DNA of 56,763 nt, from positions 1 through 56,763 of the forward strand of contig JAUWTJ010000018.1 in the NCBI GenBank assembly GCA_030614785.1. Direction: 5' to 3'. Below, piece after piece: positions 19,320-29,983 of the stretch. The DNA comes from Alphaproteobacteria bacterium (GTDB taxonomy: Bacteria > Pseudomonadota > Alphaproteobacteria > M2410). Every line of letters begins with the position of its first letter. Within the stretch, counting starts at the first letter, position 1. Position numbers and translations under genes: made by a program. Below the pieces are notes generated by a model. It did no database searches, had not been told where the DNA came from, and worked only from the letters and a program-made list of their open reading frames with translations.

Positions 19320-20723
19320 TTACATCTGGGTAATGCGGTCATCGACGCCAAGAGCCGCCTGACGGAAGACCTCGCTCAGGGTCGGATGGGCGTGACAGGT
19401 GCGCGCGATGTCTTCAGCCGAGGCGCTGAATTCCATGGCGAGGGCGGCTTCGGCAATCATGGTGCCTGCATCAGGGCCGACAATGTGAACGCCCAGCACC
19501 TCGTCAGTCACAGCATCTGCCAGCACCTTGACGAAACCGTCGGTCATGCCGCCGACTTTGGCCTTGGCATTGGCCATGAAGGGGAATTTACCTGATTTGT
19601 AGGCGATGCTTTCGGCTTTCAGCTCTTCCTCGGAGAGGCCAACCCAGGCAAATTCCGGTGAGGTGTAGATCACCGAAGGTATGACGTCGTAATTCACGTG
19701 GCCGGGTTTTTCCGCCAGAATTTCTGCGACCGCCATGGCTTCATCTTCGGCCTTGTGCGCCAGCATCGGGCCCTCGATGACATCGCCGACGGCATAGATG
19801 CCAGGGATGTTTGTGTGATAGCGGCTGTCGACATGTATACGGCCGCGCTCGTCGCGCTCGACACCCACTTCATCAAGCCCCAATCCGTCCGTATAGGGAC
19901 GCCGGCCAATGGAAACCAGAACCGTGTCGCACTCGATTGCCTCTTCAGCTCCGCCCGCAGCGGGTTCAACGGATACCTTGAGGGAGGTTTTTTGTTTTTC
20001 CACGCCGGTGACTTTGGAAGAGAGTTTAAATTTGATACCCTGCTTCTTGAGCGCGCGCTGAAAGGTCTTGCGGGCATCCGCGTCGGTGCCCGGGACAATG
20101 TGGTCAAGGAATTCAACAACGGTGACGTCGGCGCCGAGCCGCCGCCAGACGGAGCCAAGCTCAAGCCCGATGACGCCGCCGCCAACGACGACCAGCGCTT
20201 TGGGAACTTCGGCAAGTGCGAGGGCGCCGGTCGAGGATACGATACGTTCCTCGTCAATCTCGACGCCGGGCAAGGGCATCACTTCAGAACCTGTAGCGAC
20301 CACAATGTTGCGGCATTCCAGAACATCGGTGGCACCGTTGTGCCGCGCAACCTCGACTTTGCCAGGAGACAGAATTTTTGCCGCACCCTTGATGCCGGTG
20401 ATCTTGTTTTTCTTGAGCAGGAATTCAACCCCTGCCGTCAACTCGCTAACAATATTGTCCTTGTGGGACATCATCGCGGGTAGGTCGAGCTTTGCCTTGC
20501 CGACAATAATGCCGAGGCGATCCAAATGAGAGGTTTCTTCAAACAGTTCGGAGGAGTGAAGCAGAGCCTTTGAGGGAATGCAGCCAACATTAAGGCAGGT
20601 ACCGCCAAAGGTGCCCCGCTTGTCGATGCAGGCGACACTCATTCCAAGCTGGGCGGCGCGGATGGCGCAATTATAGCCCCCCGGTCCGCCGCCAATAACG
20701 ACAAGATCAAAAGTATCGGACAT
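19320..20723 (-). CDS. lpdA: Dihydrolipoyl dehydrogenase (E3)
   Basis: 467 residues. The FAD-binding motif is VIGGGPGGYNCAIRAAQLG and the redox disulfide is GGTCLNVGCIPSKALLHS. The NAD-binding VVVGGGVIGLELGSVWRRLG and the C-terminal catalytic HAHPTLSE are present. E3 reoxidises the lipoyl arm of the 2-oxo acid dehydrogenases. It lies directly downstream of sucB, so it most likely serves the oxoglutarate dehydrogenase complex. The frame is open to 20759, but the ATG at 20723 (MSDTFDLVV) gives the normal N-terminus. Confidence 0.97.
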   Translation of the reverse strand: MSDTFDLVVIGGGPGGYNCAIRAAQLGMSVACIDKRGTFGGTCLNVGCIPSKALLHSSELFEETSHLDRLGIIVGKAKLDLPAMMSHKDNIVSELTAGVEFLLKKNKITGIKGAAKILSPGKVEVARHNGATDVLECRNIVVATGSEVMPLPGVEIDEERIVSSTGALALAEVPKALVVVGGGVIGLELGSVWRRLGADVTVVEFLDHIVPGTDADARKTFQRALKKQGIKFKLSSKVTGVEKQKTSLKVSVEPAAGGAEEAIECDTVLVSIGRRPYTDGLGLDEVGVERDERGRIHVDSRYHTNIPGIYAVGDVIEGPMLAHKAEDEAMAVAEILAEKPGHVNYDVIPSVIYTSPEFAWVGLSEEELKAESIAYKSGKFPFMANAKAKVGGMTDGFVKVLADAVTDEVLGVHIVGPDAGTMIAEAALAMEFSASAEDIARTCHAHPTLSEVFRQAALGVDDRITQM

Positions 20724-20759
20724 AAAGCCGCCTGTCTTTTTCGGTTTTCGGGGACGCAC

Positions 20760-21992
20760 CTAGAGGTCGAGCAGGAGACGCTCCGGCCCTTCCAGGCACT
20801 CTTTTACGCGGACGAGGAAGGTAACAGCTTCCTTGCCGTCTACAATACGGTGATCATACGAGAGTGCCAAGTACATCATTGGTCGCACCTCGATCTGGCC
20901 ATCCACCACAACCGGGCGCTGCTGGATCTTGTGCATCCCCAAAATGCCGGACTGGGGAGCGTTGAGGATTGGCGTCGACATCAGTGAGCCATAGACACCG
21001 CCATTTGAAATGGTGAAAGTCCCACCCTGCAGGTCGTTGAGGCTGATTTTGCCATCGCGCGCCTTGCGGCCAAACTCATTGATCGCGAGTTCAACACCGC
21101 CAAGGCTCAAGCGATCCGCGTCCCGCACCACCGGCACAACAAGGCCGCGGTCCGTGCCGACTGCAACACCGATATTGTAGAAATTCTTGTAAACCAGATC
21201 AGTACCCTCAACCTCGGCGTTGACCGCCGGAATGTCTTTCAGGGCCGTAATGCAGGCCTTGACGAAGAAGCCCATGAAACCGAGGCGCACGCCGTGCTTC
21301 TTTTCAAAGAGATCCTTGTACTCGCTGCGCAGCGCCATCACGGCAGTCATGTCGACTTCGTTGAACGTCGTCAGCATGGCGGCGGTGTTTTGGGCTTCCT
21401 TGAGCCGGGTTGCGATTGTCCGGCGCAGACGTGTCATCGGAACACGTTCTTCACGGTCGGCCTGATCGCGCGGGCCTGCCGGAGCGTTTGCCGGAGCAGG
21501 TGCTTTTGCCGCCACCGGGGCAGCGCCTTCCAGTGCCTTCAACGCATCGCCTTTGGTGATCCGGCCACCCTTGCCGGTTCCCTCGATGGATGTGGCATCA
21601 AGATTGTTTTCAGTAACAACCCGGCGTGCGGCAGGCGCCAGCGCGTCGGATTTGTGGTCAGCCTCGGCGGCTTTGGCAACCGGCGCCGGTGCGGCAGCCA
21701 GAGCTTCAGGAGCTTCAGGGGTGGCCGGCTTTGCTTCAGCCTTGACGGGCTGAGCCGCGCCGCCTTCGCCGATCGACCCCAGGAGGGTGCCGACTTCAAC
21801 GGTCTCGCCGTCCTTGACGAGAATTTCTGACAAGGTGCCAGCCGATGGGGCGGAGATCTCGACGGTCACCTTGTCGGTTTCCAGCTCAACAATGGGCTCG
21901 TCCATGGCGACCGTGTCACCTTCGGCTTTGAACCATTGAGCAATCGTGGCTTCGGTAACCGATTCACCGAGGGTTGGGACCCGAATTTCCAT
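20760..21992 (-). CDS. sucB: Dihydrolipoamide succinyltransferase (E2 of oxoglutarate dehydrogenase)
   Basis: 410 residues with three parts: an N-terminal lipoyl domain with the lipoylated lysine in [12 protein letters not shown] (about residue 43), an Ala/Pro-rich linker containing the E3/E1-binding domain ([20 protein letters not shown]), and the C-terminal catalytic domain with [14 protein letters not shown], where His and Asp are the active-site pair. [20 protein letters not shown] is the SucB-type start. It forms the core of the complex with SucA and Lpd, its immediate neighbours. Confidence 0.97.
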   Translation of the reverse strand: MEIRVPTLGESVTEATIAQWFKAEGDTVAMDEPIVELETDKVTVEISAPSAGTLSEILVKDGETVEVGTLLGSIGEGGAAQPVKAEAKPATPEAPEALAAAPAPVAKAAEADHKSDALAPAARRVVTENNLDATSIEGTGKGGRITKGDALKALEGAAPVAAKAPAPANAPAGPRDQADREERVPMTRLRRTIATRLKEAQNTAAMLTTFNEVDMTAVMALRSEYKDLFEKKHGVRLGFMGFFVKACITALKDIPAVNAEVEGTDLVYKNFYNIGVAVGTDRGLVVPVVRDADRLSLGGVELAINEFGRKARDGKISLNDLQGGTFTISNGGVYGSLMSTPILNAPQSGILGMHKIQQRPVVVDGQIEVRPMMYLALSYDHRIVDGKEAVTFLVRVKECLEGPERLLLDL

Positions 21993-22039
21993 GTCTTAAT
22001 CTCCTGTGCCAGGCAGGCACGTTTGACTGGCGCGGATTT

Positions 22040-25012
22040 CTAATCCAGCGTCAGCGCTTCATCGAGGAATAATTCCAGTTCGTGCAAATGTCGTTTCATG
22101 AGCCCGGTTGCGGTCGATGCAGAAGCATGGCGACCGACATATCGGGGTCTTTTGTGTGTTGCGTCAATCCGGTTCAGAACCCATTCGATATTGGGCTCAA
22201 TAAAGGACCAGGCGCCCATGTTCTTGGGCTCTTCCTGACACCAGACAAAGTCTGCGTTCTTGAAGCGGCTGAGCTCCTTGACCAGCGACAGGGCCGGGAA
22301 TGGATAGAGCTGTTCGACGCGGATAATCTGGATGTTGTCGAGCCCGCGCTTTTCGCGCTCTTCAAACAGATCATAGTAGACCTTGCCGGAACACAGGATC
22401 ACCCGTTTGATCTGGTCATCAAGCTGAAGGATGACCGACGAACCGGGGGCTTGTTCCGCATCATCCCAAAGGATCCGGTGGAACGACGAATGAGGCCCCA
22501 TTTCGCCAAGAGTTGAAACGCAGCGCTTGTGACGCAAGAGGCTCTTGGGCGACATCATGATGAGCGGCTTGCGGAACTTGCGATGAATCTGACGGCGCAA
22601 AATATGGAAGTAGTTGGCCGGGGTCGTGCAATTTGCAATCTGGATATTGTCGTCTGCGCAAGCCTGAAGATAGCGCTCAAGGCGAGCCGATGAATGCTCC
22701 GGACCCTGACCTTCATAGCCATGCGGCAGTAACAGCACAAGACCGGACATGCGCAGCCATTTGCGCTCACCCGAAGTAATGAACTGGTCGATGATGACCT
22801 GGGCACCATTGGCAAAGTCACCAAATTGCGCTTCCCAGAGGACGAGCGCATTGGGCTCGGTCAGGGAATAGCCATACTCAAATCCGAGCACAGCAAACTC
22901 GGACAACAGGCTGTCGATCACTTCATACTGCGCCTGGCCGCCCTCAATATGATTGAGGGGGAAGTACCGCTCTTCGGTATCCTGATCAGTAATTCCGGAA
23001 TGACGATGCGAGAAGGTGCCGCGGATGGAATCCTGGCCCACAAGGCGCACCGCGTGGCCTTCTGTCAGGAGGGTTCCGAACGCCAGCGCCTCGCCGGTCG
23101 CCCAGTCAATACCGGCACCGGTGGCGATGGCTTCTTTCTTGGTCGCCAACAGACGACGGATCGTGCGATGAGCGGCAAAGCCTTCGGGAATGGTCGAGAG
23201 AACATCGCCAACCTTTTGCAGATCTGAAATGGAGACAGGCGTGGCACCGCGGCGATCATCGTCAGGGGCTGTCTCGAACCCCGACCAGCGACCATCAAGC
23301 CAGTCAGCCTTGTTGGGCTTGTAGGCACGAGCCGCTTCGAATTCTACTTCGAGGAAATCGTGGAATTTTTTAATCTCGCCAGCAACATCCTCTTCGGTGA
23401 AGAGACCCTCGCCTATCAGCTGATTGGCGTAGATCTTCAGCGTTGTCTGATGCGCCTTGATCTTCTTGTACATCAGCGGCTGGGTGAACATCGGCTCGTC
23501 ACCCTCGTTATGGCCGTGGCGGCGATAACAGAAGATGTCGATGACTACATCCTTGTTGAACTTCTGGCGAAACTCGGTCGCAACCTTTGCAACGTAAGTG
23601 ACCGCTTCCGGGTCGTCGCCGTTGACGTGGAAGATCGGCGTCTGAACCACGAGGGCCATATCACTCGGATAGGGCGATGTGCGGGTATGTTTCGGGGCGG
23701 TCGTAAAGCCGATCTGGTTGTTGACGATGAGATGAACCGTGCCACCGCTTCTGTGGCCGACCGATCCTGACAGCCCGAAACACTCGGCGATGATCCCCTG
23801 ACCGGCAAAGGCCGCATCGCCGTGCAGAAGAACCGGCATGACCCGCTTGCGATCATGGTCATCGATCTGCTTTTGCTTGGCCCTGACCTTGCCGAGCACA
23901 ACCGGGTTTACCGCTTCAAGATGAGACGGGTTGGCGGTCAGCGACAGGTGAACATTGTTGCCATCAAATTCGCGGTCCGAGGACGCACCGAGGTGATATT
24001 TCACGTCGCCGGAGCCGTCGATATCCTCAGGGTGAGCCGAGCCGCCGAGAAATTCATTGAATATTGCGCGATAGGGTTTGCCCATCACGGCGGCCAGCAC
24101 ATTGAGGCGGCCACGGTGCGGCATGCCGAGCACAATGTCGGAAAGGCCAAGATTACCGCCGCGTTTGATGATTTGCTCCATGGCCGGGACAAGCGCCTCG
24201 CCGCCATCAAGGCCGAAGCGCTTGGTGCCGGTGAACTTTACATGGAGGAATTTTTCAAAACCCTCGGATTCCACCAGCTTGTGGAAGATGGCGCGTTTGC
24301 CCATCTCGGTGAACGTGATTTCCTTGCCCTGACCTTCGATGCGCTCCTGCAGCCAGGCTTTTTCTTCCGGCTCGGTGATATGCATGAATTCATAACCGAT
24401 GGTCGAGCAGTAGGTTCGGCGCAGGATGGCCATGATCTCGCGGACCGTCGCGTACTCCAGGCCCAGCACATGATCGATGAAAATCGGACGATCCCAGTCT
24501 GCCTCGTTGAATCCGTATCTGGCCGGGTCAAGCTCCGGATGGGGCGCCTGGTCGTCCAGTTGGAGCGGATCGAGGTTGGCACCGAGATGGCCGCGAATAC
24601 GGTAGGCCCGGATCATCATGATGGCGCGAACCGAATCGAGGGTCGCCGCCTTGATCTGATCTTCTGTTACACCTGCAACACCGCTTGCCTGCCCTGCAAC
24701 CGAAGCAGCAATTGCCTTTTCCTCATCACCCCAATTGGTGTCAAGGACAGCAGTCATTTCGCCGTTGATGCGCGGCGGCCAGTCGGCGCGTTCCCAGGAC
24801 GGACGTTCTGAAACTTGTGGCCGATCGTCCATGGAGGCAAAAAAATCACGCCAGCTGGGATCAACGGATGCGGGGTTCTCGGAGAACCGTTCGAACATTT
24901 CCTCGATATAAGGCGCGTTGGAGCCGTAAAGAAACGAGGTTTCCTCTAGGACCTGATTAGATGCGGCGCTGGCCGCCTGAGGAGCTGAACTGGATTTCTT
25001 CTGATCTGACAT
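22040..25012 (-). CDS. sucA: 2-oxoglutarate dehydrogenase E1 component
   Basis: 990 residues, thiamine-diphosphate dependent, converting 2-oxoglutarate to a succinyl-lipoyl intermediate. Landmarks: the N-terminal SFLYGSNAPYIEEMFERF E2-binding segment, MPHRGRLNVL, the ThDP/Mg region HGDAAFAGQGIIAECF with NNQIGFTT, SHRHSGITDQDTEERYFPL, and EAQFGDFANGAQVIIDQFI. The ATG at 25012 (MSDQKKSS) is preferred over the TTG at 25018. It is the first gene of sucA-sucB-lpd and is separated from sucD by a terminator, so it should have its own promoter in 25013-25190. Confidence 0.98.
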   Translation of the reverse strand: MSDQKKSSSAPQAASAASNQVLEETSFLYGSNAPYIEEMFERFSENPASVDPSWRDFFASMDDRPQVSERPSWERADWPPRINGEMTAVLDTNWGDEEKAIAASVAGQASGVAGVTEDQIKAATLDSVRAIMMIRAYRIRGHLGANLDPLQLDDQAPHPELDPARYGFNEADWDRPIFIDHVLGLEYATVREIMAILRRTYCSTIGYEFMHITEPEEKAWLQERIEGQGKEITFTEMGKRAIFHKLVESEGFEKFLHVKFTGTKRFGLDGGEALVPAMEQIIKRGGNLGLSDIVLGMPHRGRLNVLAAVMGKPYRAIFNEFLGGSAHPEDIDGSGDVKYHLGASSDREFDGNNVHLSLTANPSHLEAVNPVVLGKVRAKQKQIDDHDRKRVMPVLLHGDAAFAGQGIIAECFGLSGSVGHRSGGTVHLIVNNQIGFTTAPKHTRTSPYPSDMALVVQTPIFHVNGDDPEAVTYVAKVATEFRQKFNKDVVIDIFCYRRHGHNEGDEPMFTQPLMYKKIKAHQTTLKIYANQLIGEGLFTEEDVAGEIKKFHDFLEVEFEAARAYKPNKADWLDGRWSGFETAPDDDRRGATPVSISDLQKVGDVLSTIPEGFAAHRTIRRLLATKKEAIATGAGIDWATGEALAFGTLLTEGHAVRLVGQDSIRGTFSHRHSGITDQDTEERYFPLNHIEGGQAQYEVIDSLLSEFAVLGFEYGYSLTEPNALVLWEAQFGDFANGAQVIIDQFITSGERKWLRMSGLVLLLPHGYEGQGPEHSSARLERYLQACADDNIQIANCTTPANYFHILRRQIHRKFRKPLIMMSPKSLLRHKRCVSTLGEMGPHSSFHRILWDDAEQAPGSSVILQLDDQIKRVILCSGKVYYDLFEEREKRGLDNIQIIRVEQLYPFPALSLVKELSRFKNADFVWCQEEPKNMGAWSFIEPNIEWVLNRIDATHKRPRYVGRHASASTATGLMKRHLHELELFLDEALTLD

Positions 25013-25194
25013 TTTCAAAAGGCACGGCGCGAGGGCCAGGCCTCCTTCGGTTGGTTTCGACTCACTTCAGCGCATTCAACCGCAATATGATTAAGAATTG
25101 TTATTAATTTCGATCTCGCGCGCCGGTTTCATTGGCCTTTTTGTATGCAGCTCGCTGAGGTCTCTCAAGATACTTACGGGATCGCAAAAGAAAA

Positions 25195-25241
25195 CCGGCC
25201 CCTTCGCTCTATCCCTGAAAGGACATTCCCGAAGGGACCGG
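25195..25241 (-). terminator. Intrinsic terminator after sucCD
   Basis: On the minus strand, CCGGTCCCTTCG pairs with CGAAGGGGCCGG around a ~23-nt loop, followed at once by TTTTCTTTT. It sits 29 bp beyond the sucD stop and before sucA, so mdh-sucCD and sucAB-lpd are probably separate units with some read-through. One base in the stem is bulged or mismatched. Confidence 0.75.
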
Positions 25242-25269
25242 ACTCGTTTTGTTAACCAAGGCCTTAGCC

Positions 25270-26145
25270 CTATGCTTTCAAAAGATCAACCAGAGTTGTT
25301 CCAAGCGCAGCAGGAGAATCTGAAACAGCAATCCCGGCGGAATTCATGGCTTCGATTTTCGCCTCTGCCGTGCCTTGACCACCGGAAATGATCGCACCGG
25401 CATGACCCATGCGGCGTCCCGGAGGCGCTGTGACACCGGCGATGAAGCCGACGGTCGGTTTCTTGATCTTGCTCGCCTTGAGGAATTCGGCAGCTTCTTC
25501 TTCTGCGGTGCCGCCAATCTCGCCGATCATGATGATCGATTTGGTCTCGTCATCGCCGAGGAACAGCTCGAGGCAATCGATAAAGTTGGTGCCGTTGACC
25601 GGATCGCCGCCAATACCGATGCAGGTTGTCTGGCCAAGGCCGGTGGCGGTTGTCTGCCAGACGGCTTCGTAGGTCAGCGTGCCGGAGCGCGAGACAATAC
25701 CGACAGAACCGCGCTTGTGAATGTGTCCCGGCATGATACCGATCTTGCATTCGTCAGGCGTGATCACGCCGGGGCAATTGGGACCGACCAGGCGCGTATT
25801 CGAGCCCTGAAGCGCGCGCTTGACGCGGACCATGTCGAGCACCGGAATGCCTTCGGTGATACAAACGGCAAGCTCGATGCCGGCGTCGATGGCTTCGATG
25901 ATGGCATCAGCTGCGAAGGGCGGCGGCACATAGATGGCCGTTGCCGTGGCACCGGTGGCTTCAACGGCATCGTAGACCGTGTCATAGACCGGCAGATCGA
26001 GGTGTTGCGAGCCGCCCTTGCCCGGCGAAACACCGCCAACCATTTGCGTGCCATAGGCAATGGCTTGTTCGGAATGGAACGTGCCCTGTTTGCCAGTGAA
26101 CCCCTGGCAGATTACTTTTGTGTCTTTGTTAACCAGAACAGCCAT
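25270..26145 (-). CDS. sucD: Succinyl-CoA ligase, alpha subunit
   Basis: 291 residues. The CoA-binding domain starts [20 protein letters not shown] and includes [17 protein letters not shown]. The phosphorylated histidine lies in [18 protein letters not shown]. With SucC it converts succinyl-CoA to succinate with nucleoside triphosphate formation. It starts 3 bp after the sucC stop, an operon arrangement that favours equal production. Confidence 0.98.
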   Translation of the reverse strand: MAVLVNKDTKVICQGFTGKQGTFHSEQAIAYGTQMVGGVSPGKGGSQHLDLPVYDTVYDAVEATGATATAIYVPPPFAADAIIEAIDAGIELAVCITEGIPVLDMVRVKRALQGSNTRLVGPNCPGVITPDECKIGIMPGHIHKRGSVGIVSRSGTLTYEAVWQTTATGLGQTTCIGIGGDPVNGTNFIDCLELFLGDDETKSIIMIGEIGGTAEEEAAEFLKASKIKKPTVGFIAGVTAPPGRRMGHAGAIISGGQGTAEAKIEAMNSAGIAVSDSPAALGTTLVDLLKA

Positions 26146-26148
26146 GGA

Positions 26149-27315
26149 TCAGGCCTCCCTTACGGCTTTGACGACCTTTTGGGCAGCATCGCCCAGGTCG
26201 CTGCCTGAAATAATCGGCAGGCCGGAGTTGGCCATGATTTCCTTACCCATCTCGACGTTGGTGCCTTCAAGGCGAACCACCAGCGGAACGGACAGATTGA
26301 CTTCTTTTGCCGCAGCGACCACGCCTTCAGCCACAATATCGCAGCGCATGATACCGCCGAAGATGTTGACCAGAATGCCCTTCACATTGGGATCGGACAG
26401 GATGATCTTGAAGGCTTCGGTGACCTTTTCCTTGGTCGCGCCGCCGCCGACATCAAGGAAGTTGGCAGGCTCTGAGCCGTAGAGCTTGATGATATCCATG
26501 GTCGCCATGGCAAGGCCTGCGCCGTTGACCATGCAGCCAATTTCACCGTCGAGCTTGACGTAGTTGAGATCGTGTTTGGAGGCTTCGATTTCAGCCGGGT
26601 CTTCTTCGGTCAGATCGCGCAGCTCGATGATGTCCTGATGACGGTAGAGCGCATTGGGATCGAACCCGATCTTGGCGTCGAGGCAGATGAGGTTACCCTC
26701 TTCAGTGACAACCAGCGGATTGATCTCCAGCATGGACATGTCTTTTTCAGTGAATGCCTGGTAGATCTGGCCAATCAGCTTTGTACACTGTTTGACCTGG
26801 TCGCCCTTGAGGCCGAGAGCGAAAGCAATGCGGCGCCCGTGTGAGGCCTGATAACCGGTGGCCGGATCAATACCCAGAGTGAGGATCTTTTCCGGAGTTT
26901 CGGCGGCAACCGTTTCGATGTCCATGCCGCCTTCGGTCGAGGCGATGAACGAAATCTTCGAGGTTGCGCGATCGACGAGGCACGAGAGGTAGAGCTCTGT
27001 TGCAATCGAGGAGCCTTCCTCGATATAGACGCGGCCAACTTTTTTACCTTCAGGGCCGGTCTGGTGTGTCACCAGGGTCATGCCCAGCATGCGTTCGGCC
27101 TCGGCCGAGACTTCGTCCTGAGATTTGACGACCTTGACGCCGCCGCCCTTGCCACGGCCACCGGCGTGAATTTGTGATTTGACCACATAGACAGGTCCGG
27201 ACAGGGTTTGCGCGACCTTGACCGCATCATCGGGTGTGAAGGCAATGCCGCCAGCGGGGACCGCGACGCCGTAATCCTTCAGGATGGCTTTCGCCTGATA
27301 TTCATGGATATTCAT
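26149..27315 (-). CDS. sucC: Succinyl-CoA ligase, beta subunit
   Basis: 388 residues of the ATP-grasp fold. Landmarks: [37 protein letters not shown] in the nucleotide-binding domain, [14 protein letters not shown] for metal binding, and the CoA-ligase domain with [14 protein letters not shown]. It precedes sucD and follows mdh by 122 bp. Confidence 0.98.
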   Translation of the reverse strand: MNIHEYQAKAILKDYGVAVPAGGIAFTPDDAVKVAQTLSGPVYVVKSQIHAGGRGKGGGVKVVKSQDEVSAEAERMLGMTLVTHQTGPEGKKVGRVYIEEGSSIATELYLSCLVDRATSKISFIASTEGGMDIETVAAETPEKILTLGIDPATGYQASHGRRIAFALGLKGDQVKQCTKLIGQIYQAFTEKDMSMLEINPLVVTEEGNLICLDAKIGFDPNALYRHQDIIELRDLTEEDPAEIEASKHDLNYVKLDGEIGCMVNGAGLAMATMDIIKLYGSEPANFLDVGGGATKEKVTEAFKIILSDPNVKGILVNIFGGIMRCDIVAEGVVAAAKEVNLSVPLVVRLEGTNVEMGKEIMANSGLPIISGSDLGDAAQKVVKAVREA

Positions 27316-27437
27316 GAGATGTTCATTCCGATAGGGAGGGAAATTGCGGGTCCGGTTATAACACCCGATCCGTTCAGTTCAACATGTTTGGGCAACGGCT
27401 TTGTCTGCCGCGCGGGACCCGTTCGAGCATTCGAGGA

Positions 27438-28529
<1,092 letters not shown>

Positions 28530-28620
28530 CTATCAGGAGGTGGTGGGTTGCAATGAGATGCTATCCTTGTTTGAATTGAGCATCCAATCCAACAGGTCCA
28601 CGCGGAGTTCCATTCTCTCA

Positions 28621-29877
28621 ATGCCGACAAATTCGACACTAACAGAAAACGAGGGCCCTGCCTATTCGCCGAAAGAGATCCTTGATCAGCTGATCCGCGC
28701 GATCTATGCGTCCGACGAGGCCCGATACGTTGAAACATACCGACAGGCCCTCAATAACGAGGGGATGGTCGAGGAACTATCAAACTTCATTCTCAAAGAT
28801 GACTATAGCTCCATTGAAGGTCGCTTGATTGTGCAACGATTTGGGTCACTCTTTAACCTGCTTCACGATCTTGATGAGGCTGCATCCTTGCGAATTGGTG
28901 AAGAGCTCATTGCCAAGCCTTGTAATCCCGCCATAGCCTCCGAGATCCGCCTCGTGACCTCTCGTCTGGCAAGCCACTATGACCGGGAAGATATCTGCAG
29001 TATTGAAATCTTTTTCTCCAAAGATCTGCCATCTTCGAACTTTGCAAAACGCAAGGTCAGGCGATGGATTGCCGCCCTTCCCGCAGATCATCTACACGGC
29101 CTCCAACGCATTTATGTATTGCCTGAAGGGGGCTCGGGAGATGACCGAATCGGGGCCTACTTCAGCACTTTTCGTCGGATCTGTTTTGACTGGGACGAAA
29201 CCTTTCATCCTCTGAACCCACTAGCTTGGGTCCTCGGACCTCTTCTCCTGCCACAAACCCTTCTTCACGAGGTCGGGCATCATGTCCTCGGGCACAATGG
29301 TGGCCCGAGGGATCCGCGAAAGGAAAGGGCCGCTGATAATTACGCCGCGATGATGTGGGGCACATGGCACCCAGCGGTTATCGCTGTTGTCAAACTGGTG
29401 AGTACATGCCTCCGGCTATTGCTACGGAAACTGCCGTGGACCGAGAGGTTTCGCAGCAAGCTTCTGCAACGTAAAGCTCTGCTCAGGGATGGTGTTGAAG
29501 AGACTCGCCTCATTGAGTTTGAACGATCAAATAGAGTGGTTCTTTCTGATGACCTCAAGAAGTTACTTTTTATGGCAGACGGAATGAACTCAGACTCATT
29601 CTGTGAAAACGGATTTCGTTTCAGAGGCCTCGCGGAACTTGAAACCACACATGTGAACGACAAATTTGAAGACGGCGACGGGTCACAGTGCATCGTCTTT
29701 GCCGACTACCTGCCCACGGGAGTGAAATATCTCATCAAGACAAACAAGGACGATAAAGATTTCGGATCTGTCTTGAGGGATAACTGTCGGACAAGATCAG
29801 GCCATTTGAAGGTAGCTTCATCATTTCAGCAGTTTGCCAATCAATATTGCCGAAACCGTGCCCTCTTGTCTGGCTAA
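28621..29877 (+). CDS. Unrecognised HExxH metallopeptidase-like protein
   Basis: I do not recognise this gene as a named family. From ATG 28621 it has 418 residues. A zinc motif LLHEVGHHVLGH (His216-Glu217, His220) is followed by KERAADNYAAMMW (Glu235, Asp239), the spacing seen in ImmA/DUF955-like and other gluzincin-type proteins. The N-terminal ~180 residues are helical with no motif I know. A hydrophobic, basic stretch after the zinc site (VIAVVKLVSTCLRLLLRKL) could be membrane-associated. There is no signal peptide. The start is unsure: the frame is open from GTG 28540, with AGGAGG at 28535-28540 but no well-spaced start codon. It stands alone between the suc cluster and lldD, with composition less GC-rich than its neighbours. 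Confidence 0.75.
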   Translation: MPTNSTLTENEGPAYSPKEILDQLIRAIYASDEARYVETYRQALNNEGMVEELSNFILKDDYSSIEGRLIVQRFGSLFNLLHDLDEAASLRIGEELIAKPCNPAIASEIRLVTSRLASHYDREDICSIEIFFSKDLPSSNFAKRKVRRWIAALPADHLHGLQRIYVLPEGGSGDDRIGAYFSTFRRICFDWDETFHPLNPLAWVLGPLLLPQTLLHEVGHHVLGHNGGPRDPRKERAADNYAAMMWGTWHPAVIAVVKLVSTCLRLLLRKLPWTERFRSKLLQRKALLRDGVEETRLIEFERSNRVVLSDDLKKLLFMADGMNSDSFCENGFRFRGLAELETTHVNDKFEDGDGSQCIVFADYLPTGVKYLIKTNKDDKDFGSVLRDNCRTRSGHLKVASSFQQFANQYCRNRALLSG

Positions 29878-29983
29878 AGCTCATCAACGTTTGAGCAAAC
29901 CAATCTCGACGGACCTTCACTGTGGCCTCCATCGACCGACTTGTAGACATCACCAATCAAGATGCCGATCTAAGAAGACTTGA

